Below, in pieces: positions 1 through 8,036 of a stretch of 64,000 bases of DNA. Made by a program: the position numbers and the translations under genes. Source of the DNA: Streptomyces sp. AJS327 (GTDB lineage: Bacteria > Actinomycetota > Actinomycetes > Streptomycetales > Streptomycetaceae); the NCBI RefSeq assembly GCF_013450295.1, contig NZ_SKBR01000002.1, positions 1,264,501-1,328,500 on the forward strand, read 5' to 3'. Position 1 is the first letter of the stretch; each line of letters opens with the position of its first letter. The notes beneath the pieces are model-generated. The model was not told where the DNA came from. It was given only the letters and a program-made list of their open reading frames with translations, and made no database searches.

Positions 1-2
1 TG

Positions 3-95
3 ATCGCCTCGGGCTATCCCCCGGTCGCCACCGCGCTGCGCGTCGACGGGGGAGGCCGCACCGAACAGGACCTCCACCTCGGCCACGACTCCTGA
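3..95 (+). CDS. 3' end of an unidentified protein
   Basis: An open frame enters from the left edge and reads about 30 codons to a TGA. The visible tail ends in GHDS and has normal Streptomyces codon use (G or C in nearly every third position), so it looks like a genuine C-terminus. A GC-rich hairpin follows about 50 bases later. Too little is visible to name a family. A regulator of the downstream peptidase genes would be a natural candidate, but that is only a guess from position. Confidence 0.45.
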   Translation: MASGYPPVATALRVDGGGRTEQDLHLGHDS

Positions 96-144
96 CGGGT
101 ACGCGCTGACAGCGCACCGCCCCGGACGCCGTACCGGAAGCCGT

Positions 145-165
145 CCCCGGTCTCCGGAGCCGGGG
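145..165 (+). terminator. possible hairpin terminator after the edge gene
   Basis: Arms CCCCGG and CCGGGG flank a loop that is itself the palindrome CTCCGGAG with one extra T. There is no T-run, as usual in Streptomyces. The position shortly after the partial gene supports a terminator role, but the stem is short. Confidence 0.35.
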
Positions 166-397
166 CGGCCGCACCGGAACGGGCGCGGAGACCGTCCCGA
201 CAGCGCGCTACCCGCACCCCTCACCGGCCTCTTCTGTCCCGTCCATCCCGCTTCGACCGCTCCCGCGCCGCACTCGGCGCCGGAACCGGCCACATCGGTC
301 CGACCGCTGCGAAACCCGGCGGAAACCTCGGACACCGCCCGCTGAATGGCTGGTCAATGGGCGGAAAGGATGATGTCTCGGCCACCCCGTCCCCGAG

Positions 398-406
398 TTA
401 TCCACA
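398..406 (+). promoter_or_regulatory. DnaA-box-like site TTATCCACA
   Basis: The 9-mer TTATCCACA is an exact match to the classical DnaA box. It lies about 40 bases before the M55 peptidase start, close to where its promoter should be. It is a single copy here, so an origin is excluded. It could be a titration or regulatory site, or chance. Confidence 0.35.
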
Positions 407-433
407 GGGGTGTCGCCCCGTCAGGCGACCGCG

Positions 434-439
434 TAACGT
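434..439 (+). promoter_or_regulatory. candidate -10 element of a leaderless promoter
   Basis: TAACGT ends 7 bases before the ATG of the M55 gene, and no purine-rich ribosome binding site lies between. That spacing would put the transcript start at or next to the ATG, giving a leaderless mRNA, which is common in actinobacteria. No good -35 hexamer is visible 17-18 bases upstream. Confidence 0.3.
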
Positions 440-446
440 GCCGCTC

Positions 447-1283
447 ATGAAGATCCTGATCAGTGCCGACATGGAAGGCGCCACGGGGGTGACCTGGCCC
501 GCCGACGTGCTGCCCGGCACCCCCCAATGGGAGCGCTGCCGCCCGCTGTTCACCTCGGACGTGAACGCCGCCATCGCCGGATTCCACGCCGGGGGCGCCG
601 AGGAGGTGCTGGTCAACGAGGCCCACTGGACCATGCGCAACCTGCTGCTCGAACAGCTCGATGACCGCGCCCAGATGCTGACCGGCCGCCACAAGGACCT
701 CAGCATGCTCGAAGGCATCCAGCACGGAGACGTCGACGGCGTCGCCTTCGTCGGCTACCACACCGGCGCGGGTGCCGAGGGGGTCCTCGCCCACACCTAC
801 CTCGCCAACTCCATCACCGGAGTCTGGGCCGACGGCGTCCGCGCCAGCGAGGGATTCCTCAACTCCCTCGTCGCCGAGGAGTTCGGCGTCCCCGTCATCC
901 TCATCACGGGCGACGACCGCACCGCCGAGGACGCCCGGGGGTACGCCCCCCACGCCGAGACCGTCGCCGTCAAGGACTACGTCTCCCGGTACGCCGCCGT
1001 CTGCCGCACTCCCGCCCGCAGCGCGGCCGACATCGAGGCCGCGGCGGCCCGCGCCGTCGCCCTGGCCGGGCGCACCACCCCACCACCGAGTCCCCGCCCC
1101 CACACCGTCGAGCTTGAGTTCGACGCCGAGCACCTCGGGGGCGCCGCCACCGTCGTCCCCGGAGTCGAGCGCGTGGCCGAGCGCCGCGTCTCCTACACAA
1201 CCCCCTCGATGTACGAAGCGATCCGCTGCTTCAAGGCCGTCACCACGGTCGTCTCGGCGGCGGTGGAGGAAGCGTATGGCTGA
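447..1283 (+). CDS. M55 family metallopeptidase (D-aminopeptidase, DppA-like)
   Basis: A 278-residue cytoplasmic zinc peptidase of family M55, whose characterised member is the Bacillus subtilis D-aminopeptidase DppA. The protein opens with MKILISADMEG, and the expected metal ligands can be placed at D8, E10, H60, H105 (GYH) and E135, nearly the same numbering as DppA. The start is the ATG before that motif. An upstream in-frame ATG would add 30 non-conserved residues. The 3' end overlaps the next gene by 8 bases, so the two are translationally coupled. With the following M20 and S9 peptidases it probably degrades imported or D-residue-containing small peptides, perhaps from cell-wall turnover. 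The substrate is inferred. Confidence 0.9.
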   Translation: MKILISADMEGATGVTWPADVLPGTPQWERCRPLFTSDVNAAIAGFHAGGAEEVLVNEAHWTMRNLLLEQLDDRAQMLTGRHKDLSMLEGIQHGDVDGVAFVGYHTGAGAEGVLAHTYLANSITGVWADGVRASEGFLNSLVAEEFGVPVILITGDDRTAEDARGYAPHAETVAVKDYVSRYAAVCRTPARSAADIEAAAARAVALAGRTTPPPSPRPHTVELEFDAEHLGGAATVVPGVERVAERRVSYTTPSMYEAIRCFKAVTTVVSAAVEEAYG

Positions 1284-2613
1284 GCGAGCACCGCACATCG
1301 ACCAGATCGCGCTGGACGAGGTCGTCACGGCCACCTCCGACCTCATCCGGATGGACACCACCAACCGTGGCCACGGCGAGGGTTCGGAGCGCCAGGCCGC
1401 CGAGTACGTCGCGGACCGCCTGGCGGACGTCGGTATCGAACCCGTCATGCTGGAGAAGGCGCCCGAGCGGACGAACGTCGTCGCCCGCGTCCCCGGCAGC
1501 GACCCCTCGGCGGACGCCCTGCTCCTCCACGGCCACCTCGACGTGGTCCCCGCCGAACCCGCCGACTGGAGCGTCCACCCCTTCTCCGGGGAGATCCGGG
1601 ACGACGTGATCTGGGGTCGCGGTGCGATCGACATGAAGAACATGGACGCGATGATCCTCACCGTCGTCCGTGCCTGGGCCCGTGCCGGGATCCGCCCGCG
1701 CCGGGACGTCGTGCTCGCCTTCACCGCCGACGAGGAGGACAGCGCCGAGTTCGGCTCCGAGTACCTCGCCGACGCCCACCCCGACCTCTTCGAGGGCTGT
1801 ACCGAGGGCTTCAGCGAGTCCGGCGCCTTCACCTTCCACCCCGGCAACGGCCTGCGCATCTACCCCGTGGCCGCCGGGGAGCGCGGCACCGCCTGGCTCA
1901 ACCTCACCGCCCAGGGCACCGCGGGGCACGGTTCGAAGGTCAACCGCGCCAACGCCGTCAGCAGGGTCGCCGACGCCGTCAGCAGAATCGGCGCCCACCA
2001 GTGGCCGGTGCGTCTCACCCCGACCGTGCACGCCGCCCTCACCGAACTCGCCCTCCTGCACGGGCTCACACCCCCCGGCCCCCAGCCGACCGACGCGGAG
2101 GTCGACTCCCTCCTCGCCCAACTCGGCCCGGCCGCGGCGCTCGTCGAGCCCACCGTGCGCAACAGCGCCAACCCGACCATGCTCCAGGCCGGGTACAAGG
2201 TCAACGTCATCCCCGGCAGCGCGACCGCCGCCGTCGACGGCCGGATGCTCCCGGGCGGCGAGGAGGAGTTCCACAGCACCCTCGACGCCCTCACCGGCCC
2301 GGACGTCCACTGGGACTTCCAGCACCGCGAGGTGCCGCTCCAAGCCCCCGTCGACGGGCCCACGTTCGCCGCGATGCGCGAGGCGCTGCTGCACTTCGAC
2401 CCGGACGCGCACGTCGTGCCGTACTGCATGTCCGGCGGGACCGACGCGAAGCAGTTCTCCCGGCTCGGCATCACGGGATACGGCTTCTCCCCCCTCCGCC
2501 TCCCCGAGGGCTTCGACTACCAGGCCCTCTTCCACGGCGTGGACGAGCGTGTCCCGACGGACGCGCTGCACTTCGGCGTCCGCGTACTCGACCGCACCCT
2601 GCTCGCGCTCTAG
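1276..2613 (+). CDS. M20 family metallopeptidase
   Basis: A 445-residue dizinc aminoacylase/dipeptidase-type enzyme. The M20 landmarks are present: HGHLD with metal ligand H87 and catalytic D89, the bridging D119 in WGRGAIDMKN, and the E153-E154 pair in ADEED, where E153 is the general base. A lid/dimerisation domain occupies the middle, and a late GTDAKQF segment closes the active site. No signal peptide is seen, so it acts in the cytoplasm. The start overlaps the M55 gene by 8 bases, and the gene is followed after 30 bases by an S9 peptidase, which defines a three-gene peptidase operon. The family includes carboxypeptidases, dipeptidases and deacylases, so the exact substrate is open. Confidence 0.9.
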   Translation: MAERAPHIDQIALDEVVTATSDLIRMDTTNRGHGEGSERQAAEYVADRLADVGIEPVMLEKAPERTNVVARVPGSDPSADALLLHGHLDVVPAEPADWSVHPFSGEIRDDVIWGRGAIDMKNMDAMILTVVRAWARAGIRPRRDVVLAFTADEEDSAEFGSEYLADAHPDLFEGCTEGFSESGAFTFHPGNGLRIYPVAAGERGTAWLNLTAQGTAGHGSKVNRANAVSRVADAVSRIGAHQWPVRLTPTVHAALTELALLHGLTPPGPQPTDAEVDSLLAQLGPAAALVEPTVRNSANPTMLQAGYKVNVIPGSATAAVDGRMLPGGEEEFHSTLDALTGPDVHWDFQHREVPLQAPVDGPTFAAMREALLHFDPDAHVVPYCMSGGTDAKQFSRLGITGYGFSPLRLPEGFDYQALFHGVDERVPTDALHFGVRVLDRTLLAL

Positions 2614-2643
2614 CGCCCGGAACCCACAGGAGACTGACCCCCC

Positions 2644-4656
2644 ATGGCGACTCTCCAGGCCCCCTACGGCTCCTGGCCGTCCCCGATCGACGCCCGCCTG
2701 GTCGCCGCGCACGACGGACGCCCCGAGTACCTCAACGCCGTCGGAACCGAGATCTGGTGGACGGAACCCCGCCCCGAGGAAGGCGGGCGCCGCGCCCTGA
2801 TGCGCCTGTCCGACACCGGTGGCGAGGCCGTCTCCGTCCTGCCGCCACCCTGGAACGTCCGCAACCGCGTCATCGAGTACGGCGGACAGCCGTGGGCGGG
2901 CGCCCCCCGGGCAGAGGGCGGGCCGCTCGTCGTCTTCACCCACTTCGGCGACCAGCGCCTCTACGCCGTCGAGCCGGACGCCCCCGCGGCCGAGCCGCGG
3001 CCGCTCACCCCCATCTCCCGGGTGGTTCCGGGTGGGCTGCGCTGGTGCGACCCCGTGGTCCTCCCCGACCGGGGCGAAGTCTGGTGTGTGCTGGAGGAGT
3101 TCACCGGGCCGTCGCAGATCGAGGTGCGGCGCGTGCTGGTGGCCGTCCCGCTCGACGGCTCCGCCGCCGAGGACCGTGACCGCGTCCGGGAACTCACCGA
3201 CCAGTCCACCGGCAGTCGCTTCGTCACCGGCCCACGCGTCTCACCCGACGGGCGGCGGGTGGCCTGGATCGCCTGGGACCACCCCGCGATGCCGTGGGAC
3301 AGCAGCTTCGCCCGCGTCGCCGACGTGTCGGCGGAGGGCGTTCTCACCTCCGCGCGCACCCTCGCCGGTGGCCCCAAGGAGTCCGTAGCCCAGCTGGAGT
3401 GGGCGGCTGACGGCACCCTGCTCTACACCTCGGACGCTGACGGCTGGTGGAACCTCCACCGGGCGGACCTCTCCGCCGGGACCCGGGCCACCCCCCTCTG
3501 CCCCCGCGAGGAGGAGTTCGGCGCCGGGATCTGGAAGATCGGCCAGCGCTGGTTCGCCCCGCTTCCCAACGGACTCATCGCCACCATCCACGGCCGGGGC
3601 TCGATGCGGCTCGGCATCCTCGACCCCGAGACGGGCGAGCTGGTGGACGGCACCGGCCCCTGGACCGAGTGGGCCGGAACGCTGGCCGTCAGCGGCAGCC
3701 GGGTCGTCTCCGTCGCCGCCAGCCCGCACAGCGGCTACGAGGTGGTCGAACTCGACACCTGTACCGGCCACAGCCGGGTCATCGCGGGCCACCACCACGA
3801 TCCCGTCGACCCGGCCCACTACCCCGAACCGCGCGTCCGTTCCTTCACCGGCCCGGACGGCAGCGAGGTACACGCCCACGTCTACCCGCCGCGCCACCCC
3901 GAGTACTCCGCCCCGCCCGGCGAGCTGCCGCCGTACGTCGTTTGGGCGCACGGCGGCCCCAACAGCCGCTCCCCGCTCGTACTCGATCTGGAGATCGCCT
4001 ACTTCACCTCACGTGGGATCGGTGTCGTCGAGGTCAACTACGGCGGCTCCACCGGGTACGGCCGCCACTACCGCGACCGTCTCCGGGAGCAGTGGGGTGT
4101 GGTGGACGTCGAGGACTGCGCCACCGTCGCGCGCGCTCTGGCCGAGGAGGGCACCGCCGACCGCGCTCGCCTCGCCATCCGGGGCGGCAGCGCCGGTGGC
4201 TGGACCACCGCCTCCTCGCTCACCAACCCCGGGACGGCGGGGCTCTACGCCTGCGGCACCATCCAGTTCCCGGTGCTCGACCTGGAGGCGTGGGGGAACG
4301 GCGAGACACACGACTTCGAGTCCCGCTACCTGGAAACCCTGATCGGCCCGCACGCGGAGGTGCCCGAGCGGTACCGCGAACGCTCACCACTGCTGCGGGC
4401 CCACCAGGTTGACGCCCCGTTCCTGATCCTCCAGGGCCTGGACGACGTGATCTGCCTCCCCATCCAGTGCGAACGGTTCCTGGAACGCGCCAAGGGAACC
4501 GGGGTGCCCAACGCCTGCCTCACCTTCGCCGGTGAGGGGCATGGCTTCCGTCGAGCCGACACCATCGTCACCGCCGTGGAGGCCGAACTCTCCCTGTACG
4601 TCCAGTCCTTCGGCATAACGCGGGACGACATCCCCCGGCTGGGGCTGGAGAGCTGA
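2644..4656 (+). CDS. S9 family prolyl oligopeptidase-like serine peptidase
   Basis: A 670-residue protein with an N-terminal beta-propeller of about 400 residues and a C-terminal alpha/beta hydrolase domain, the layout of dipeptidyl aminopeptidase/acylaminoacyl peptidases. The catalytic serine is S516 in GGSAGG, the acid is D600 or D601 in LDDV, and the histidine is H633 in GHGF. The oxyanion-type HGGP motif lies near residue 440. AGGAG about 11 bases before the ATG is the ribosome binding site. No signal peptide or membrane segment is seen. As last gene of the M55-M20-S9 operon it would supply endo- or acyl-peptidase activity on short peptides inside the cell. The grouping of the three peptidases is observed. 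The joint pathway is inferred. Confidence 0.9.
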   Translation: MATLQAPYGSWPSPIDARLVAAHDGRPEYLNAVGTEIWWTEPRPEEGGRRALMRLSDTGGEAVSVLPPPWNVRNRVIEYGGQPWAGAPRAEGGPLVVFTHFGDQRLYAVEPDAPAAEPRPLTPISRVVPGGLRWCDPVVLPDRGEVWCVLEEFTGPSQIEVRRVLVAVPLDGSAAEDRDRVRELTDQSTGSRFVTGPRVSPDGRRVAWIAWDHPAMPWDSSFARVADVSAEGVLTSARTLAGGPKESVAQLEWAADGTLLYTSDADGWWNLHRADLSAGTRATPLCPREEEFGAGIWKIGQRWFAPLPNGLIATIHGRGSMRLGILDPETGELVDGTGPWTEWAGTLAVSGSRVVSVAASPHSGYEVVELDTCTGHSRVIAGHHHDPVDPAHYPEPRVRSFTGPDGSEVHAHVYPPRHPEYSAPPGELPPYVVWAHGGPNSRSPLVLDLEIAYFTSRGIGVVEVNYGGSTGYGRHYRDRLREQWGVVDVEDCATVARALAEEGTADRARLAIRGGSAGGWTTASSLTNPGTAGLYACGTIQFPVLDLEAWGNGETHDFESRYLETLIGPHAEVPERYRERSPLLRAHQVDAPFLILQGLDDVICLPIQCERFLERAKGTGVPNACLTFAGEGHGFRRADTIVTAVEAELSLYVQSFGITRDDIPRLGLES

Positions 4657-4693
4657 CCCGGCGCCCCAGGCGGGGCGAACCAGGGGGGCGCCA

Positions 4694-4795
4694 CCGGACC
4701 CGGGGACGCGACCCCCGGGGACGCGAACCCCGGGCATGAAAACCCGGAACGCGAACCCGGGGGATGCGAACCGGAACGCGAACCCGGGGGCGTGG
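4694..4795. repeat. imperfect tandem repeats of a GCGAACCCGGGG-type unit
   Basis: About seven degenerate copies of a unit of roughly 15 bases, built on ACGCGAACCCGGGG, fill the gap between the convergent S9 peptidase and the APH-like gene. Several copies contain the palindrome CCCGGG and can form alternative hairpins, so the array may act as a bidirectional terminator. No coding potential is credible here. Confidence 0.5.
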
Positions 4796-4836
4796 ACCGG
4801 GGGCGAGCCACGGCGCACGAACCCGGGGCGCGGTGG

Positions 4837-5778
4837 TCACAGGGCGGCCACGTCGGCCAGGATCCGGGCCTGCCGCATCATCCGGACGCTGTTGTCGAGG
4901 GAGGCGTCCTCCTCGACGCTCCAGAGGACGTACTCCACGTGACGGGCGACCGTCCACGCGCGGAGCCGGTGCACGTCCAGGTCGAGCGCGTCGGCCAGGA
5001 GGGCGGTACGGTGCCGCAGCACCCGGTGGGGGTCGGGGTGGGCGAAGGGGTCGTCCACCTGCTCCAGCAGCGGCCAGGGGTCGAACGCCGGGTCTCCTGT
5101 CACGGGTTTGGCGTCGATGGCCAGCCAGGGTTCGCGTTCGGCCGCGAGGATGTTGCCCGGATTGAAGTCGCCGTGCAGCAGCACCTCGCGGTCGGCCGTC
5201 GCGGGCAGTTCCCGCAGCAGGCGGGCGGCCGTGGTGAACAACCCCTGATCCAGCTCCGGGGGCCACTCGCGGGCGGCGCGCTGTTCCGCGAGGTCGGCCC
5301 ACTCGCCGGTGACCCGCCGCAGCGGGTCGAACGGGCTGGCGGCCGGGACGTCCCTCCAGAGCCGGTGTAGCACCTGGGCCGCCGCCAGGAGCCGGTGTTC
5401 GGCGGGGAGTTGGTTGGCCGTCCCGAGTTCGGTGCCGGGCTGGCAGCGCTCCAGCAGCAGCGCGTACCGCTCCGCGTCGTGGTCGTACACTCTGGCGGCG
5501 CCGTTTCCGGCCCAGAGGTCCAGCGCTCGCCCCTCGTGCGTCGCCTCGGGGTGCGGCCAGGTCACCTTGAGGACTGCGGGGCTGCCGTCGGGTCGCTCCA
5601 CGGGGGCCGCCCAGGAGCAACTGCCGCCGTGGTAGGGCGGTTTGAGCCGGAGCCTCCAGCGGCGCCGCAGTTCGTCGACGAGGTCCGGAAGCTGGTGGAG
5701 CCATTCCCGTCCGCTGGCCGTCCGGCGCATTTCGGTCAGCACGGGCAGGGTGGCGGGGAAGAGCAGGGGCTCTGGCAT
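4837..5778 (-). CDS. APH(6)-like aminoglycoside/hydroxyurea phosphotransferase family protein
   Basis: A 313-residue kinase of the aminoglycoside phosphotransferase fold, closest in architecture to the APH(6)/hydroxyurea phosphotransferase group. The ATP-anchoring lysine is K71 (AVLKV). The catalytic loop LHGDFNPGN carries the base D204 and N209, and the metal-binding aspartate is D222 in IDAKP. It stands alone, convergent to the peptidase operon. Enzymes of this group phosphorylate streptomycin-type antibiotics at position 6 or unrelated small molecules. Many soil actinomycete members give no resistance, and the genomic setting here offers no antibiotic link. I rate the fold as secure and the substrate as unknown. 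Confidence 0.85.
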   Translation of the reverse strand: MPEPLLFPATLPVLTEMRRTASGREWLHQLPDLVDELRRRWRLRLKPPYHGGSCSWAAPVERPDGSPAVLKVTWPHPEATHEGRALDLWAGNGAARVYDHDAERYALLLERCQPGTELGTANQLPAEHRLLAAAQVLHRLWRDVPAASPFDPLRRVTGEWADLAEQRAAREWPPELDQGLFTTAARLLRELPATADREVLLHGDFNPGNILAAEREPWLAIDAKPVTGDPAFDPWPLLEQVDDPFAHPDPHRVLRHRTALLADALDLDVHRLRAWTVARHVEYVLWSVEEDASLDNSVRMMRQARILADVAAL

Positions 5779-6301
5779 GGGTGGGGCTCCGGGCGGTGGC
5801 CGTGGGTGAGGGGCGGGGCGAGCCGGGGGCGAGGCGTGGGGCGACGAGGGGGTGGGCGGAGACGGGGAGGGGTGCGAGGGGCCGGGGGGGGCTGACGTGG
5901 GTGAGGTTACGTGGCGCGGCCCCGGCGTTCCCCCCGATATGTGGTGAGCCCGTGGGTTCGGGGCCGGTGGGCGCGTGAGCCATGGACGCTGGGGCCGGTG
6001 AGCCGGTGAGCCGGTGAGCCGGTGAGCAGGTGAGCCCGTGGACTCGGAGGCCGTGGGCCGGTGGGGGCCCGTGGATCCCGGGCATGTGGCCCCGTGGGTT
6101 CGTGGCCGTGGTTCGCCGGGGGCGGGTGGGCCGGTGTGGCGGTCACGGACCGGGGCGGGACGTGCGGTGCGGTTGGTCCAGGGGAGGGTGCGGGTGCGTG
6201 GAGCCCGATCCCCGGGCGGGCCACCCGCGGATCACCCGGCGGATCACCCGGCGGGCGGTGCCGGTGATGCGCGGACGCCGGTGGCTGGTCATGGTGGGGA
6301 C
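5779..6301. other. intergenic region with short tandem repeats
   Basis: This stretch separates the divergent APH-like and LapA-like genes. No convincing gene is seen on either strand. It is dominated by G-rich, low-complexity sequence, including an 8-base tandem repeat at 5995-6034 and many scattered GTGGG/CCGGTG words. Promoters for both flanking genes should lie here, but I cannot point to clear hexamers. Confidence 0.55.
5995..6034. repeat. 8-bp tandem repeat CCGGTGAG, five copies
   Basis: Four exact head-to-tail copies of CCGGTGAG are followed by one copy with a single change (CAGGTGAG). It is an uninterrupted 40-base array in non-coding DNA and therefore likely to vary in copy number between strains. 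Confidence 0.9.
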
Positions 6302-6550
6302 ATGAACCCGAGACGTTCCGGATCCCGTATCGGTGTGGCGGAGCGCGGTGACGGGGGTCTGCTGACGCCCCGCCGGATCACGGTGGCCGTGGTCACCGTG
6401 CTCGCGCTGATCTTCGTCTTCGAGAACACCGGAAGGACCCGGATTCGGCTGCTCATCCCCGAGGTCACCCTGCCGCTGTGGGTGGCGCTCCTCGGGATGG
6501 GCTTTATCGGCTGGCTGTGCGGGGCGCTCTCGCTGCGCCGCAAACGCTGA
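6302..6550 (+). CDS. LapA domain-containing small membrane protein
   Basis: An 82-residue protein with a basic N-terminus and two hydrophobic segments at about residues 25-41 and 52-72. The FENT motif follows the first segment, as in the LapA (lipopolysaccharide assembly protein A) domain family. It ends in a basic RRKR tail, so a hairpin in the cytoplasmic membrane with both ends inside is likely. In Gram-positive bacteria, which have no lipopolysaccharide, the role of this family is unknown. The ATG was chosen because it precedes the conserved part; a purine-rich GGTGGGGAC lies just upstream. A hairpin terminator follows directly. Confidence 0.8.
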   Translation: MNPRRSGSRIGVAERGDGGLLTPRRITVAVVTVLALIFVFENTGRTRIRLLIPEVTLPLWVALLGMGFIGWLCGALSLRRKR

Positions 6551-6990
6551 GCCCGGCGGAGCACGCCCCACCGTCCGGAGGTACGGCTGGGGCGTCCGGC
6601 GGGCGTACGAGGGCGGCCGCGTGCCCGCGTACGTCCGGCACCGGTCGCCGCTCCCGCACCGACGGCCGACCGCACGCGCGGTAGCGGCGCCGCGGGGTCC
6701 GTCGGACCTCCGCGCGCCGGGACCGAGGGGACCGAGGGGACCGTGGAGGTCGCACGGGTCAGCGGGCGCCGGGCGGCGGGCCCCGGACGGCCGTCCGCTC
6801 GCCGTCCTCCCCGGCGCGCCGCGCCCCAGCGCCCACCGCTCCCGGGCACCCCGCCGCCCACCGCCTCGGAGCCGTCCCGCTGATCCGGCTCGCCCCCCTC
6901 AACCCGCCCCGCCCGATCCGTCTCACCCCATCCCGGGGCGGGGGTGCCGCCGGGCGGGGCGGTGTCAGTGGGGCGCGTGAGAATGCGGGT
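6551..6990. other. intergenic region before the arginase-fold gene
   Basis: After the terminator at its left end, this 440-base stretch is C-rich and shows no credible gene, RNA or operator. The codon pattern is wrong for coding in all frames. Confidence 0.5.
6563..6595 (+). terminator. hairpin terminator after the LapA-like gene
   Basis: The left arm ACGCCCCACCGT pairs with ACGGCTGGGGCGT with one bulged base and an 8-base loop, 12 bases after the stop codon. GC-rich stems without a T-run are typical of Streptomyces terminators. Confidence 0.65.
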
Positions 6991-7917
6991 ATGCGTAACA
7001 ACACCGTGTTGCTGGACGCGCCGTCCAACCTTGGTCTCCGTCAACCGACTTCGGGCAGCGTCCCGGGGTGCTGCAAACTCGCCGGGGCGCTGCGGGACCA
7101 GGGGCTGCTGCGCCGCCTGGGGGCGGTGGACGGCGGGGTGGTGGTGCCGCCGCGCTACGACCGCTCCGGCTGGCGGCCGGGGGACGGGGTGGCGAACGCG
7201 GCGGCGATCGCCGCGTACACCCGGCGGCTGGCGGACCGGCTCGAACGGCACGTCCGGGCGGGCGACTTCGTGGTGGTGCTGGGCGGGGACTGCTCGATCA
7301 TGCTCGGCACCGCCCTCGCGCTGCGCCGGGTCGGACGGTACGGGCTGGCGTATCTGGACGGGCATGACGACTTCCGCCACCCGGGAAACGCGCCGCTGGC
7401 CCGGATCGGGGCGGCGGGCGGTGAGGACGTCGCGCTGGTGACCGGCCGTGGCCAGGAGGATCTGACGGATCTGGAGGGACTGCGGCCCTATCTCCGGGAC
7501 GAGGACGTGCGGTTGCTCGGGCTGCGCGATCCGTGGAACGAACCGGAGAGCTGCGCCGAGGAGCTGACCGGTCTCGGCATCGCGAACACCGCGGTGGCCG
7601 AGATCAGGCGGCGCGGAGCGGACGTGGTGGCGCGGGAGGCGCTGGGGCGGCTGGAGGACGGCGAACGGGACGGATTCTGGGTGCACATGGACGCCGACGT
7701 GCTGGATCCCACGGTGATGCCCGCGGTGGACAGCGACGAGCCGGGCGGGCTCACGCTGGAGGAGACCCGGGCGCTGCTCCGTCCGCTGCTGGGCTCACCG
7801 CGTTGCGCCGGGTTCCAACTGACCATCTACGACCCGGACCTGGACCCCGAGGGTAGGTGCGCCGCGCTGCTGGCCGGGCTGCTCGGCGAGGTGCTGGGGG
7901 ATGGCTGGGGGAGTTGA
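6991..7917 (+). CDS. arginase/agmatinase (ureohydrolase) family protein with a metal-site Cys
   Basis: A 308-residue ureohydrolase-fold enzyme. Two of the three binuclear manganese motifs are intact: D123-G-H125-D-D127, and D234-A-D236 within MDADVLDP. The first, normally GGDHS, reads GGDCS, so the usual histidine ligand is Cys101. A His-to-Cys change at this position is known from DcsB, the N-omega-hydroxy-arginine hydrolase of D-cycloserine biosynthesis, so a substrate other than arginine is possible. Arginase, agmatinase and formimidoylglutamase all share this fold. The gene stands alone between two terminators. The ATG is followed by a conserved strand (NNTVLLDAP). Confidence 0.85.
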   Translation: MRNNTVLLDAPSNLGLRQPTSGSVPGCCKLAGALRDQGLLRRLGAVDGGVVVPPRYDRSGWRPGDGVANAAAIAAYTRRLADRLERHVRAGDFVVVLGGDCSIMLGTALALRRVGRYGLAYLDGHDDFRHPGNAPLARIGAAGGEDVALVTGRGQEDLTDLEGLRPYLRDEDVRLLGLRDPWNEPESCAEELTGLGIANTAVAEIRRRGADVVAREALGRLEDGERDGFWVHMDADVLDPTVMPAVDSDEPGGLTLEETRALLRPLLGSPRCAGFQLTIYDPDLDPEGRCAALLAGLLGEVLGDGWGS

Positions 7918-7925
7918 CGGCGAAG

Positions 7926-7965
7926 CCGCCCGCCCACTCACCGTGAGCACTGGTCAAGCGGGCGG
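7926..7965 (+). terminator. hairpin terminator after the arginase-fold gene
   Basis: Perfect 8-bp arms CCGCCCGC and GCGGGCGG enclose a 24-base loop that itself contains a small hairpin (CTCA-CCG-TGAG). It starts 8 bases after the stop codon. Confidence 0.6.
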
Positions 7966-8036
7966 TGCACCGTGTTCCATGGTCATCGGGGGGTCCCGGG
8001 AAGGCGGCGGCACCCATACGAGAGAGTGAGGTTGCC

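Larger units (their letters stand above)
96..446. other. intergenic region upstream of the peptidase operon
   Basis: No plausible gene is seen in this stretch. It holds the hairpin at 145-165, a DnaA-box-like 9-mer at 398-406 and a possible -10 element directly before the next start codon. The rest is unremarkable GC-rich sequence. Confidence 0.6.

Noticed and set aside
398..406. Replication origin
   Set aside because: Only one DnaA-box-like 9-mer is present; there is no cluster of boxes and no dnaA or dnaN gene nearby.
4694..4795. CRISPR-like array
   Set aside because: The units are short, degenerate and directly abutting, with no spacers of constant length and no cas genes.
4837..5778. 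Self-resistance gene of an aminoglycoside cluster
   Set aside because: No aminoglycoside biosynthesis genes surround it. APH(6)-like genes are frequent in Streptomyces without linked resistance.
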